Part shown: piece after piece, positions 36,232 through 50,299 of the stretch
Layout of the letters: each line of letters starts with the position of its first letter
Numbering within the stretch: position 1 is the first letter of the stretch
NCBI RefSeq assembly: GCF_964340395.1
Contig: NC_135563.1
Coordinates: 10,161,575 to 10,225,574 of the forward strand
Source: Glandiceps talaboti
Lineage: Eukaryota; Hemichordata; Enteropneusta; Spengelidae
Reading direction: 5' to 3'
DNA: 64,000 nt
The notes under the pieces: model-generated
The model's input: only the letters and a program-made list of their open reading frames with translations
What the model was told of the DNA's origin: nothing
Databases searched by the model: none
Translations under genes and position numbers: made by a program

Positions 36232-36254
36232 CCCCCCCCCCCCAAAAAAAAAAA
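36232..36254. repeat. C12-A11 double homopolymer
   Basis: Twelve C are followed directly by eleven A, then an A/G-rich trail. A CA-rich block of the same style is at 58598. Confidence 0.9.
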
Positions 36255-36480
36255 GAAAAGAAAAAAATCCTCTGGATGCAACAATGCGAAGAACAAGTGT
36301 AGGTGAAAGAGTATCAAGTAAACAGAAATCTGGGTTTGGGTAGGACGATAGCTCAAGGGAGGTCGAGGATCAAGAACTAGTTTATACAATTAAAAATAGA
36401 GCTGTATAATCTACATCTAAATAAAAAGTCAGCATTCTAATTAATCATAATTATGTTTTTCACGAATCCTAAGTGGTAGT

Positions 36481-36535
36481 GATGATGATGATGGTGGTGG
36501 TGGTGACGACGACGACGACGATGATGATGATGATA
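36481..36535. repeat. (GAT)n-(GGT)n-(GAC)n-(GAT)n compound repeat
   Basis: Four short trinucleotide blocks related by single substitutions. Confidence 0.95.
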
Positions 36536-37032
36536 GTAAGGCATAATTACACAATGATAAAGAGAAATTACAATTTTATTCTTTTTGAAAACGTCTAAAC
36601 ATCAAGGGAAACTGGATTATAATTGACTTTATATCCTAAGGCGAGAATAAATATGAAATGGCTTTCATAGCCAATTATTAAAAGTAATATAAATAATACC
36701 CTTTTGATAAGAAAGAGAACATTGTCCATATTTTGCCTCGAGGAAGTATTAAACTTGCAATTCATTTATTATTATATAAATCTGATTCTTCTTGTATTCT
36801 AAATTGGCTAAATTGACAACCTTAGCAATATTCTTCGATCATTCGATGTGCACGTCGTGCATGTCTGTGGGCCAAGGATAATTACTTACCAGACAGCGAG
36901 GAATGATTACAAATCTCCCTACGGTGTCACTTTGTTAAATCTGCCTGTGAGCATCTTAAAATACTGCTCGGAATCACGATGAATGTTGCACAATGCAGTC
37001 TGAATATATAAAACAAAATCAAGCCAGCTATC
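36536..37032. other. AT-rich DNA without recognisable feature
   Basis: Nothing recognised apart from a short palindromic GTGCACGTCGTGCAT near 36847. Confidence 0.5.
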
Positions 37033-37256
37033 TATCACTTTGTTGGATTGAGAACATTTTATCTCAACAACATTTTAATGTAATTGACGACCTTGACGTT
37101 TCTATGTGAACGTTTGCCCCTCGCTTACACTCGATTTGCAGAAGCGATTAACTTATTCATAACTTTTCTCACATTTTATTAGATTACCACTGCCACTGCC
37201 ACCAATTCAATACAAAGTTGTTGAGATAAAATGGACTCAGTCCAATAAAGTTATAG
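37033..37256. mobile_element. 224-bp inverted-repeat element
   Basis: The arms contain a perfect 17-bp inverted repeat, CATTTTATCTCAACAAC (37055-37071) against its complement at 37217-37233. They extend outwards through CTTTRTTGGAYTGAG to TATAACTTT/TATCACTTT, giving about 40 bp per arm. The centre is the first copy of the duplicated segment described for 37086-37600. Confidence 0.7.
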
Positions 37257-37600
37257 GCGACCAGGTAGTATGCGTTTCTATGTGGATGTTTGCCCCTCAC
37301 TTACATAGGGTACAATTGATTGCACGCTCCCCAGGGAGTTTAAGCCGCGTATGGCCGTTGTGCCGCTATAGGTCTGTACCAGGGGTAATCTCCGTACAAC
37401 GCTATGGATACGACACTAATTGTAAGATACGTTTGTGAAACGATACAATCATTATACATGGACATTATCAGTGCATAAACATTTGTTTTCCCATGAACTG
37501 AGTACAGACTATTAAAAAGGGAACAATTCGATTTGCAGAAGCGATTAACTTATTCATAACTTTTCCCACATTTCAAGATTTTTAAATTACCACTGAATTT
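37086..37600. repeat. direct duplication interrupted by a ~222-bp insertion
   Basis: Copy 1 (37086-37190) is continuous: TTTCTATGTG, TTTGCCCCTC, CTTACA, then CGATTTGCAGAAGCGATTAA and on. In copy 2 the first half is at 37257-37306 and the second half resumes at 37529 (CGATTTGCAGAAGCGATTAA again). The sequence 37307-37528 is absent from copy 1, so it was inserted into copy 2 or lost from copy 1. It is bounded by similar GGGTACAATT and GGGAACAATT words in direct orientation. Confidence 0.7.
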
Positions 37601-38290
37601 ACTGATTACCACAAACACGTTGCAAGCAACAAGTTCATGTCGAATATTTCTTTTGAAATTGGATTTTGCACCTTGAAGCTAGGGTATGACATTGGACAAT
37701 ATATTTCATCTGAGATATGGCCCCTAAAGGAGGAACACTCGTCAATATTAACTCGAAGATTGTGTTTTGAGTGTTATTTTAATGTAATTCCTTTTTATTT
37801 AACTCGTGTGATATTTAAGGGTAGGTAAACCCTGCTTATTTGCTTCTTAAAGCACCCAAATCCCTAATGGCTTTAATAGCTCATAACATTGCAAGCGTAT
37901 TATTGTCCCTTTTCTTGTTGAATCTTCACACCAGATCGGTATATTTAACAGTAAATGGCTCTACGTCAGTTATAAACCCCCAAGAGAGTGAACAATCAAT
38001 TGTCATACTAAATTTTATAGGAGAAGCATCTGATTCACATCAATAGTCAATAGCTGTACTTTTTATAATTTGAACAGGAAATAAGATATTTTATTGATTA
38101 AAAACTATAATCAGTCATGCTACCTAAACTAAATAAAGGGTCCGTTGATTGTGGGAGCCGTTGTTATTAAAATTGATTCACAATGTCAAAGCAATAGCTA
38201 AGTTTAATAATGGCACAACATGTGGTCAGTGAAGCGGTAACGATGACCCACTTCAAGCTATAATAACCATACGTATTCAAATCTCAATAT
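37601..38290. other. AT-rich DNA without recognisable feature
   Basis: Two frames of 63 and 68 codons (37637-37828, 37840-38046) are open but unrecognised. Confidence 0.5.
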
Positions 38291-38760
38291 TAGAGAGGTT
38301 TAGATACACGTTATCGTAAATGTACGCCTACGGGAGCATTATCGTGCAGGCGTACAAGTAATGACGCATACAAAATTGAGTTCAGTTATGCCTTTAAAAC
38401 ACTAACGTGAAAAACAGTGGAATGTGAACGCGCGCGTTGACATCTTCTGCCCGGAAGGCCAGACACATGCCTTTGTTTTCTAAATTTGTCCGTATTTTTG
38501 CCATTTTTCTGCAACTACCCAAACCAAAAACAAAACAATTAGTTTAAATTTATGCTTCCGAACTTTGATATAAAAAATACGACATTTAATAGTCGAAAAT
38601 GACAAAAACTCAACACGTATTTACAGTTACGTGCAGACCGCCATTTTGACGTAGCGTCGTTTGATACAGAACGCCTGAGTTGCTTCGAATCACGTGACTA
38701 TGACGCTACACGACCCGGTCGTATAGAACACACGTAAATACGAGCATCTAAACCTCTCTA
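38291..38760. mobile_element. 466-bp TA-flanked MITE with GAGAGGTTTAGAT ends
   Basis: GAGAGGTTTAGAT at 38293 and its inverse ATCTAAACCTCTC ending at 38758 are perfect 13-bp termini. Weaker inverted similarity continues inwards (ACGT-TCGTAAAT against ATTTACG). TA lies immediately outside both ends, fitting Tc1/mariner-type insertion. The interior is CpG-richer than its surroundings and holds a nested hairpin around GTAGCGTC. No transposase frame. Confidence 0.82.
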
Positions 38761-41060
38761 CTAACACCCATGACATTTATGTAAATTACTGCATCACATA
38801 AAGTTTCGATGGTGTCATAAAATATCTGTACTACAGAAAAGTAAAGGGTTAGATATTTTGATTGAAGCTATTTTTTTGTAATAATTCTCAAACTGTTGTA
38901 AAAGTTGTTAATTTGACAAAATGGCTGCTATTCGGTCAGATGAATGAGCCCACAAAGCTAAATGGCGCATATATGTCCATTTTTTTTAGTGGTCTGTAGT
39001 ATAGACGAACGTATTACATAGATAGAATGTAGTACATCCACAGGTAGGGCTCGTTTGTGGATGGAGAAAACATTATAAGAATGGAACCTGAATTGCGAAC
39101 CGAGGCTTTACGGCATAGCCGCTAGGTATTTGGAAAGGCGAACAAGCATACTCAGTTGTCTGTTCCATCATCATTCATTGCCAACGCGAAATGTGAGTAC
39201 ATAAGACATTCAGTTGAATTGACGAAACAATCAACATCTGACATTTTATTTTCATATAAAGTAACATATTTTTGATGATAATGATAACAAGAAGAAGAAG
39301 AATAATTCTACCAATAGCTATTTGAAGACAAGGTTCATGATATTTACGTATATAAGATACTATGACATACTTCAATATCTGAAAAGACGTAATTATACAT
39401 AATAGTATTAATAAGATGTTAGGACATGGGAATTATTTTAGTGCGTTGCTACAAAAGATTTTTTCACATAATTTTACTGGTATAGGTAATTAAACTTCTA
39501 CATGATATTCTTATTTTAGATGAATTATGATACCATCTATTCAGCATAGCTAGAATCTAGTCGTAAAATAACCTTATCATCTTTTAATCCAGGTTTGGTT
39601 CTTATATTAATTTCAAAATTATATTGTTACTCTACTAGTCCAGTCAGAAAACGTAAAGTTATTTACCAGTATAGCTACAGCACATAAACATATGTTCTTT
39701 TTTTCTTCAAATATCAACACCATTTAGATTTGGTATAGAGTAAATCTTGAAATGATATTTTAAAATTTGCAAAAGAAAAAAGAATGTCAAGTGATCAAAT
39801 AAAATAACGGAAAAGGTATTACAATTACAAAATATGGGTGTTTAGTTAACGCAATGTATACATACATTGAAACCTTTGATCATGCTCTGGTAACAAAGAG
39901 AATCACCTCGCCTTGGCTTAAAAAATTAGTATACTTTTTGATCCAGGATGGATATCCTTGAACAATATGTTTCCAAACAAAACTACCCCTCACGTTGATA
40001 TACTGCGTTAGCATCCTGTCCACACAGTGGGTATCACTGCATAATCATCATAGTTCTGAGAATATAATGTCATGGCGTCCATCCCTTTTGATTAAAAAGC
40101 TTGTGTTACCTAATCATCCATACTCATATATCTTTTGAAAGTCAATGCCGTTAAAGACTTGAAACAGAAATGAATGCCCATTGTCAAAATCCCCATAAAA
40201 GTCCAAGAATAGCAGTGCGCCATCTAGTCTCTACTGTGTTTTATCTAACATAGTGTTTTCAAGTATACGAACATATCTGCTTTTGGTGTAGTCTTGCTGA
40301 TCTTCATAGGGGAATTCAGATGTGGTTGTCACCATACTTTAGAACATACGGTGTAATGTTATAATCACAATTCAAAAGATAGCGTGTGTTCTGTAATCTG
40401 TAGATTAAGACGAAAGCTTTTTCACATGGGTTAATATTTCCTTGCTGGATTTTGTAAGATTATCAGATTTGAAACAATCACATTTACAATTACATTACTA
40501 ACTCTTTCCGCAATGTTCTTTATGGGAAATTATTAAACTTCCTGATGTTCCCCCAACTTTAAGTACTAGTGTAATTACAACTTCCTACCCACCTATATCA
40601 TTATAAAACTTCAACACATTTGCGTTTCCTGTGGTGTCAATTTTCAATGTTCTAGTAAATTCTTGTAAACATTGTGATGCAATGTACGTTATCGGAAGAA
40701 TACAATGATCGCACATTTATTATTTGTCAAACAGTATGTTTTGATCTCAAATTGTTCTTTTCTAGGACAAAAAAGTACTTTACATTTCTTTTCTCTCTCC
40801 CGAAATTATTTTACTCATGATCCTATTCGTGCGCTGCGAATTATTTTCCAGGTAGATTATATTTTCTCTGTTAGGGCGTTGTTTTTTTAAAATCCATTTT
40901 GTGAGCTAACATGTACATACTGTGATGTCTTTTATCGTCAACAATATGCAATAAGTTTAACCCAGTACTGAAATGTGTAGTGTAAACGGGGTATCTTTCA
41001 ATGTTTTGATAGGAGAAAATGTAGTTTATCTTTCGTTTACTTACGTAAAATGGACACATC
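38761..41060. other. long AT-rich stretch without recognisable feature
   Basis: About 2.3 kb. A short GACAAAATGGCTGC occurs at 38916 but its frame closes after nine codons. No gene or repeat is supported. Confidence 0.5.
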
Positions 41061-41291
41061 GTAAAATATTCTATGAAATCGCCATTCGGAACATTTGAAC
41101 TTGTAATGTATAGAAAGTCGTATGGTTACGTTGAGACAATATTTTTCCATCTTTTGAATTGAACAGAAATCGAAATTTACCTTCCGTCGAAAAGATATCA
41201 AATATTTTTCCATGGCACCTGAAATTATGTATTGTCAAATATTCTACCCAATCACCATTCAGTTTATTTGAACTTCCAGTGTATACAGAGT
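41061..41291. repeat. 172-bp direct repeat, 2 partial units
   Basis: A block of about 55 bp (AAATATTCTA, ATC-CCATTC, TTTGAACTT, GTATA, AGAG) at 41063-41118 recurs at 41237-41291 with about 75% identity. The sequence between is less clearly repeated. Confidence 0.5.
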
Positions 41292-43440
41292 GCACATATA
41301 GCGAGAGTTAAAATGAAAAGACAAGGCTTGGTTTTAAAGACATTGTAAGCACGTGGTGTCTTATTCCTTGAAGTAACCAGCATAGTGGATACGTATATAT
41401 ACGGTGGCATATTGCTAGAACGTTAAGGCAAATGACAAGGTCATCCTAACCCGGCGTCACGTGCTAGACTATAATCTAGTAATAAAGTATTGAAAGGTCG
41501 TTACTGATTCAACTACATCTTCGGGTATCACTGAAGGAAACAAAACTAATTTGGGAAACGACCCAAGGTAAGCTGCAGGAGTGTTATAAAATCAATAGTC
41601 AGCCTAATGGAGATGTAAAACTTGGCGATCTAATACTGTTACTGCACGACTTGGCGTATCAGCTTAAACGATAATCAAACATTAAAGAAAATCATGTGCC
41701 GGACATGTGCTGGTGTTGAGTAATATTGTAAGTTCGGGGGGGGGGGGGGAGCTCGAGTGATAATATATTACAGGTAGGGGACGAGTGTAGCATATCATGT
41801 TTACGATAGTACATTACAGCAACTCCCGATCGAAGAATCACCGACGCGGATCACCGATCGACAACCTATGTAAACTTCATAGAAGACTGCAACGGCGCTG
41901 ATAAATTCAAAAGTTTTCAATTTATAGACAAAAGAGATACGAGAAACTAACACTGTCTGTTTTGGTTTTATAGGTACAAAGACGATAACTCATAACGAAA
42001 ATCCTACTTTTAGTGTTGATATTCACGTTTCAATATTGCAGGATTTCAAAAGCTATATTACAAAAGACGACAAAATAAAGTTCATAAGCATGTAATCCTC
42101 TTAGTCAATAAAGTATAGGTCTCATTTATAAACCTATTCATCTAGGATTTAGGTGACTAAGACACGATACATAAAAGTAAAGTCTAGACTCAATCTAATG
42201 AGGTTTTCAGCGTACCCAATAAACTTTTTTCCCCATCCGGATTTCGACGTAATAGTTTCTTTCGAGTTGATGCTGCTTTATCTACTACTAACCTTGTATT
42301 TGTTTATTCGCGGCTTATACGTTGGCATGTTTTATCTGTTTAGCGCCATTCGGAACTAGATAGTGCACAGCATGTCTGCAATAACACAAATTTCTGTGAA
42401 TTGATGTTAATGTTATCACGTTTAAAAACACGAAGGATCCGTATTGACTATTTAGGCGCCAGTATCTGCACCATGAATTACTATTACATGGTCGGCATGA
42501 GATTTGCTAGCGGCAGTCGTAATTGTCACCAACTCGCTACACAAAACTTTTGTCCATTCAATAATTGGAATGCATGAATTGATATAAAAGGATATTTGCT
42601 TTGGTACACGTATTGCAGTCAATTAAGTCGTACGTGTAAACAGCACTTTGTAAGTTAACTCGTATTTTTTTCTAAGAGAAAATAAAATGGAAGAAGGCTT
42701 TTCATTACTGCTAGATATTTTTTTTGGGAATATTATTTGGCTATTACCGCCCACCTAGTGACAGAACACAATGGTACAAATATGATATAGAACTAACTAT
42801 GATCACCATTAACACAAATACATTTACTGGATATTGGCGTTACGTGGATCTGATTCTATTTCATTCTTTGTGATCACAAATTCAGGATTCGTCAAAACAT
42901 AATATTGTCATGCTAAAAGTTCATCATTTTTTCACATTGTATCGTTAGAGTTTTAACTTTTAAAAACGCAGCAGTTTCATAATCGCATATTTCATTCAAG
43001 TTCATGCTTATTCTTTATCTCTTTTGCTTCATGGATAAATTGGCCACAACCAACATATATTAATTAAAATATGATGAACTGGAAGATATGGCTTAGAACA
43101 GAACACGGATTGCATCTACACCCTAGAGTTAATAAATAACAAAGAGGCATAATTTACATATTTTAGTTTGTTTACAAAATAGATTACAACTATTTACAGG
43201 CAGTCTCACACAAGATATAATACTTTTGAATGTAGAACAGATTAACAATAATATCTCTGCCAATAGTCACACTGTCGATGGTAACCTAGAAATTTTTAAA
43301 TAGAGTGGTCGATTACAAGTCCTCCGATATAATCGAGTGTGAGAGCACGTCCCATTACTATCAAACTACAAGCCACCCCCTAAATCTTATGTCCTACGTC
43401 CGTACGTCCGCACGCACACACGGATGCACGCGCATACACA
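41292..43440. other. AT-rich DNA with a poly-G run
   Basis: Apart from G14 at 41736-41749, no gene or repeat was recognised. Confidence 0.5.
41736..41749. repeat. G14 homopolymer
   Basis: Fourteen consecutive G residues lie between AGTTC and AGCTC. The tract can itself form a quadruplex. Confidence 0.9.
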
Positions 43441-43630
43441 CAGGTAGGCTTACCTACCTACCTGCCTGCCTGCCTACCTACCTCCATCCATGCATGCATG
43501 CATGCATGCATGCATGCACGCATGTATGTATGTATGTATGTATGTATGTATGTATGTATGTATGTATGTATGGATGGATGGATGGATGGATGGATGGATG
43601 GATGGATGGATGGATGGATACATACATACA

Positions 43631-43662
<32 letters not shown>

Positions 43663-44016
43663 CATACATACATACATACATACATACATACATACTTACT
43701 TAGTTACAGACATACATCCATACACATACATCCATACACATATCCATGCATACACACATACACACGCACGCACGCACGCATGCATACACACACACATACA
43801 TACATACATACATACATACATACATACATACATACATACATACATACATGCATACATCCATGCATCCATGCCACACACATACACATACACACACACAAAC
43901 GCACGCACGCACGCACGCACACACACACATACCTACATACATACATACATACATACACACATACATACATACATACATACATACATACATACATACATAC
44001 ATACATACATACATAG
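43441..44016. repeat. giant compound tetranucleotide array with strand switches
   Basis: Blocks in order: CTAC/CTGC, CATG, TATG (about 43523-43572), GGAT (43573-43620), CATA (43621-43694), then a second 300-bp field of CATA, GCAC and CA blocks. TATG and CATA are reverse complements, so 43523-43694 is a palindrome of about 50-bp arms with the GGAT block as its loop. Long His/Tyr/Thr or Met/Cys/Val frames on both strands are repeat readings. Confidence 0.97.
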
Positions 44017-47000
44017 TACATACATTTGGGTGGATATGTTCGTGGCTAGGCACATTTAGGTAAATGTCTAGATGTATACACAAGTCTTGTTGTTACGTTC
44101 CATGAACGGAAAGTTTATAATATAGTGTGTTTGTATCTGTGAGCATATGTTCGTAACGTTCTATCTTTCTCATGTATCAGATGAAAGAAAATTTCTCTAG
44201 ACATTGAATGTACCTGTATTTATATCTTTCATGGTCCCAGTAGGACGTGGAAATCCGTTAGTTAATGACATGGAACACACATAACTCACTAGCCTAAGAC
44301 AAGTTGGTATAATAGGCTAGCAATCCCCCAAGTCTGATGTAGGCAAAGGCTACTAGATAAGAAACCAAGATCAAGAGTTCGTTTACTCGTTCTGGATTAT
44401 CGCCTCACCTACCAGTTTATAAGCCATTATTTATAAACACTTACCCATCTGTAAAGCTTGGACATATATATGCATGATATAATGTCTGTTTGATAAATGG
44501 ATATTACCTAAAGATACCGTAGACACTGCTGCATTAAATATCTCAAAGCTGTCTAAGTGGCAAAGCATGTATAATATTCGCTACGTCTTAAAATGTATGT
44601 CGTTGCTTGATCTTATAAAATATCATTTGTGTCAATAAAGTGCATCCCTGTGTTTCATGAGACTACGTTCTTAGGAACAGCGCTAACGCTTTACCACCTT
44701 CACGTCTGAGCAACAATTTTAATCCTTTGCTGAAGCTTCACGTACATGTGATGTGATGATAACTACGGCCGATGACGTACACGTTTTCAAGAGTCGCGTG
44801 TTGTTTTTGGAGTACTTTGGTTCCTTTGTGAATAGCAAAGAACGGAGACGTTGATGACGGCGTGTAACTCTTCAAGTCGAGACCTTTTACTTGAAATTCA
44901 TTTTATATATAAAGAAAAGAAAGTCATAAGCTCACTTGTGGGATACTGCTTCCTGTAAATAATGATAATTATCTGATGAAAACTAGTTAATGGCCAGCAT
45001 CTAGGATGGGATACAGGACGTGAAGATACCCAAGTCCTATTTATTATTTTATTAGAAAAACTGCAACAATAGCGTTATTGCATACACAGAACTACCAGAT
45101 TTTTTTTTCATCACAGCCAGTTCTAAAGCTGCCACTTCGATTGGAGTATGCCCCTCCGCACAGATATATTAATTATTATTTCTGGTTCGCAAAATGCAGG
45201 CACCCAAGGCGTATTGCTTCTTCGTATCCATGCATGCCGAAAAGATCACGCTCATGTATACGTAATTAAAGCTCGGCATAGTTTGTTTTGTTTTATTGCT
45301 CCTGGCATGTATAATACAGTACAAGCAAATATTGACATATATCATAAACACGATTATAAAAGTAAAGATTACCTTTAAAAAGCAAACCACTAGTAAAGCA
45401 AGCTATAAATCAAAGAACATTTTACGATCCAACTGGGAGCAATCTCTCTTCCTCGGTTTGCGACTGGGTGAATTTAAAGTTGACACTTATCTCTTAAAAA
45501 TAACAAACAACGTAATACTGATTTTTAAATGGAATATATTTAGTTTCAAAATACTATTTACGGAAACTTCGATTTGTAAATCTTAATCCATCATTTTGTA
45601 TTCTTTGTTTGTGTTAAAATGAATTAAAGAGAGTGGTACTCGACAGATATCACGGTAGGTATAGCTCGCTGCAAGATAGTGAATTTATCTACAAGAATTT
45701 CAATCTATAAGGAGAATGTTTGAGCACTATGGGAATGATATAATATCATTTTCTGAAATTAATAGCTTGATTGCATGTAACATAATTATGGAAATATGAT
45801 TGAAACGATTGAAACAGTGTCTGAAACAGAGACTGTGCTTTATACAGGAAACAATCCAAGTCATACATAATGAGCAATGCGAAATATAAGGTATTGCTAT
45901 AACATTTAACTTGTAGCGAACGTGTTCGACAAAATAAAACATTAGAAATCAGTGGCTACTGCATGATGTGAGGTATGGAATAGATAGTTTTGAAATGTTT
46001 ACTCTCTGCATCTGTCTGTGCCTTTGAAAATATGTTGAACTTAGTCGCTTACGCTCGTTCGGCCTCACCGATATCAACGGCTTTGCTATTTGAAACAAAA
46101 ATATGTCCTGTTTGGTTACCATTCTACAGCAGGTAACAAACAAACGTGCGTCTACATATTTACGAGTGCAAACTTTTTACGTGCTACTGGTCTACTGGTC
46201 ACTATATGTATTGCCTTTTATTAGAGAATGACGTCATTTTCAACTACGTCACAAACACAATTTACAATCCAAACTGCTAGAAGCCGCAATAAATTAAAAA
46301 AAAGACAATTAGAATCGATACGAAATCATTGTCTGACACGGAAATGGCCTTGACAAGTCTGCACCTGCGGGTTAGTCGTAAATATGACCGAATCCTACTG
46401 CACTTACGGAGAGATTTTGTCATGAGTCTTTGAACTTATGAAATAACATGAAATATGTTTTTCCGTTTTTATGGACCCTGTGAAGGATTATTGGTTTCGT
46501 ACAGACTTTTGAGTACTTCATGTGATGAATTAGAAAGCTATACAGAGGTTGGTATTTTAACATCATGTTTGTTTTGACAGTTCTTGGTACTTAGTGTGCA
46601 CCTGCAATGTCACTGATTTAAATGATATATATGTAGTGACATGCTTATATACATTGTTTATGCTATCTGTTACTCCAAACCTCATAAAATGGTCTAACGG
46701 TTCATTTTAAATGCAAAAGTGAAAATGACAAAAGTGATATACCAGTTTGTTTAAATTGTACAAATAAAATCATAATATTTACGGACAGTCAACACATTAA
46801 CTTTACAAGAGGGCAAGGTTGTCCCCCTCGATTATACCCAATGCATGTTTGTAGCTCAGATATTACGATAGACATTATGACCCTCAAGCAGATATCTGGC
46901 ATAGTGAGTAGACTAGCGCGAAACCGATCGCGGTAGGCCTGTATGATAGAATCTCCAACAGTAGGGGGGAAAACATAGACCTTGGGGTGAACCCAATGGT

Positions 47001-48425
47001 ATAAGCTTAAAATTAGCTGGTGTACGATCCGACACCACGGTCATTTGCAATTGCTTGAATTGTGAACACAGCGAAATACCGTACATACATAGAATCTCAG
47101 ACCACCAAACAAGTGGTTTGAGTTAGAATTATACCAGTATAACATTAAAGTGCCTACGGAAACATATAACGAATATCTCTCACTTAGACATAATGTATAA
47201 CGAGTAAACCGAATTCCTCTTGAATTTTGAACTCTGTGTACTTTGTATATAGTTTGCCAACGGATTTCATATCATATAAAATAAAAAGAGAAAAGCCTTG
47301 ATTTTTATCATCTGTTTCTATCTTGGGAATCGTAAGGTTATGATATCCTTGATATCTCCACTATCACACCATGTCAGCAGAAACCCTGGTGCGCATGCTT
47401 ATCTTGTGATACAAGATCTGCTTTTGGAGGTGTTTACACACTATTCATCCAGCAGAGTTTCATGTCGAGTATGTATACAAGAGGTAATCACATAGTTAAA
47501 ACGCGTGCCATTTCAAATCTTACGTATCAAATTTATGCGAAAAGTGAGCGAGTATGAAGCTATCTGCAAACAGTCATTTTATGCAGACTAAATTATTTAA
47601 TACGTCTCCATTAGAACCACTTTTGTGTCACATAAAAGCACTGCGACCATTTCGCCTCGAGACGTCTGCGATTCTAATGACCCGTACTTTTGCTGAGACA
47701 TCAAAAGAAACAGTACTTCACACAGAAAAGGAACATTTATTTTTCAATGTCACGGTAAAGTGCCCCTCGCCAATTTGAACATTAACTGATTACCGACCTA
47801 ATATTAAGGCCAACCTCGGCAGTATAATATACCTAGTATCAATCAAGTCATTCTAAAAAATGCAGTAAAATACTTCTTTTTAGATAGTTTACAAGAAAAT
47901 AGAGACACTTGTGTGTTTATACTAAATGCTCACTTGCTGATGATTCCAAGTACATTATGTTGAAGTGTATTGAAAAGTAAACGAACGGCTATTGAATTTC
48001 GTCCGCTATATGTGCTTTCATTAGGTCAGGACAAACTGTGTTGGTACATCTCAGTAGTCCAATAGTTCCCGTGTAATCAAACTGTTACGAAAAAGTTTCA
48101 GATATTCCTATGTAATACAAGAGGAATGTCTGTTCCAACATAGGAAACGTGTAAGTATTTAATGTAGGAGTTCTCAATTGCAGATTATCTGTCTTACAAG
48201 GCTACACTTGCATCATTAGTTTTGAAATGTGTGCTGCTCTACTAAAGGTTATCAGGTGTCTTTATTTAGAAATATGAAGGATAATGTGAATAACATTTCG
48301 TTTTGCTGACGGCAGATATTTGCCTTTAAGTAGAGGACGAAGGGACAATTTCAAGGAAAGAGGGACACAAACGTCTGTTGTACAGGCATTCAAATGGTAA
48401 CCGAACACTCGAAATATACAGGTCA

Positions 48426-48427
<2 letters not shown>
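44017..48427. other. longest non-repetitive stretch of the window
   Basis: About 4.4 kb free of microsatellites and visible inverted repeats. Overlapping frames of 60-96 codons at 45078-45586 and 47298-47778 are open but unrecognised. If any exon exists in the window, this quiet region is a reasonable place to look, but I see no domain or clear splice pattern. Confidence 0.4.
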
Positions 48428-48465
<38 letters not shown>

Positions 48466-48771
48466 ACGTGCGTGCGTGTGTGTTATCCGGTTAAGTGGGT
48501 ATGTATGAGTGCATGTATGTATGTATGTATGTATGTATGTATGTATGTATGTATGTATGTATGTATGTATGTATGTATGTATGTATGTATGTGTGTGTGT
48601 GAGTGTGTGTAATTGCGCACGCACGCGCGTGCGTCTGTCTGTGTCTGCGTTTGTGTCCATGTATGTATGTATGTATGTATGTATGTATGTATGAAAGTAT
48701 GTATGTATACAATATGTGTGTGCATGTGTGTATGTATGTATGTATGTATGTATGTATGTATGTATGTATGT

Positions 48772-48811
<40 letters not shown>

Positions 48812-48866
48812 ATGTATGTATGTATGTATGTATGTATGTATGTATGTATGTATGTATGTGTGTGGG
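48428..48866. repeat. (GT)n/(ATGT)n alternating compound microsatellite
   Basis: About 440 bp alternate between GT blocks and ATGT blocks at least three times, with short GTGC-like and unique islands. The 213-codon minus-strand frame across it is repeat-derived (YIHT). Confidence 0.97.
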
Positions 48867-48971
48867 TATGGAGAGAGAAATAACAAAACAACCAAGAAAA
48901 CAAAAGTGTTACAATTGTTATGTATGAGATAACGAAAAGGTCCTAGTGACTATATGTTTTTTTCTGTGTGT

Positions 48972-49060
48972 GTTTTTGTCACTAAAATGTCATACCGTGA
49001 TTGAAGCAAAGGGGTACATGTACTTTTATTTAAAAATGTGGTTTTTGTCACTAAAATGTC
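48972..49060. repeat. 69-bp direct repeat of a 20-bp word
   Basis: GTTTTTGTCACTAAAATGTC occurs at 48972-48991 and again at 49041-49060 without a mismatch. Confidence 0.8.
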
Positions 49061-49330
49061 CTTTCTACTTTGTATACACAACATGACATTGATATGGGCT
49101 GCTTGAATTGATACTAAGCAGGACTTAGGCTGTACTTTGAACGACTTACAAGTTTTCTGTGTGGTTTTATGTTCGCTTCTGTCTAGCTCGAAGCGCATTA
49201 AGTTACATCACTAGTTGTTCATTTATGTCTGTGTTATTCATACAATGATTGTTACACTGTTGTTCATTACTGCTACTGCAGCATGTAACCCATGCAGATT
49301 TCCATTCCATTCTCACGTTTGCAGACTAAC
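49040..49330. repeat. ~290-bp direct duplicate, copy 1
   Basis: Matches 50300-50590 in the same order over the whole length: ACTAAAAT, TATACACAA, CTGTACTTTGAACGAC, AGTTTTCTGT, a TTATTCA-ACA-TGATT block, TTACTGCTA, CCCATG and GTTTGCAGACTA. Several short indels are present. Confidence 0.75.
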
Positions 49331-49489
49331 TATATATTTGAACTTCAGTAACGTAGCGAGCAATCAATACAAGTACACCATACCACACTACCCCAACACA
49401 GCACACTACAGCTCAGCACATAACTAACAGATGCTTTGCTAACGTGAGAACCAAACTCTCGCTTTATAAACCAATGTCTAAATAGACTG

Positions 49490-50299
<810 letters not shown>

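Noticed and set aside
43490-44059. Several 100-190-codon frames on both strands
   Set aside because: All are readings of the compound tetranucleotide field. Overlap on both strands and all frames argues against coding.
48262-48903. 213-codon minus-strand open frame, the longest in the window
   Set aside because: It is the translation of a period-4 ATGT/GT array (YIHT repeats). Period-4 and period-2 arrays lack stops in several frames by construction.
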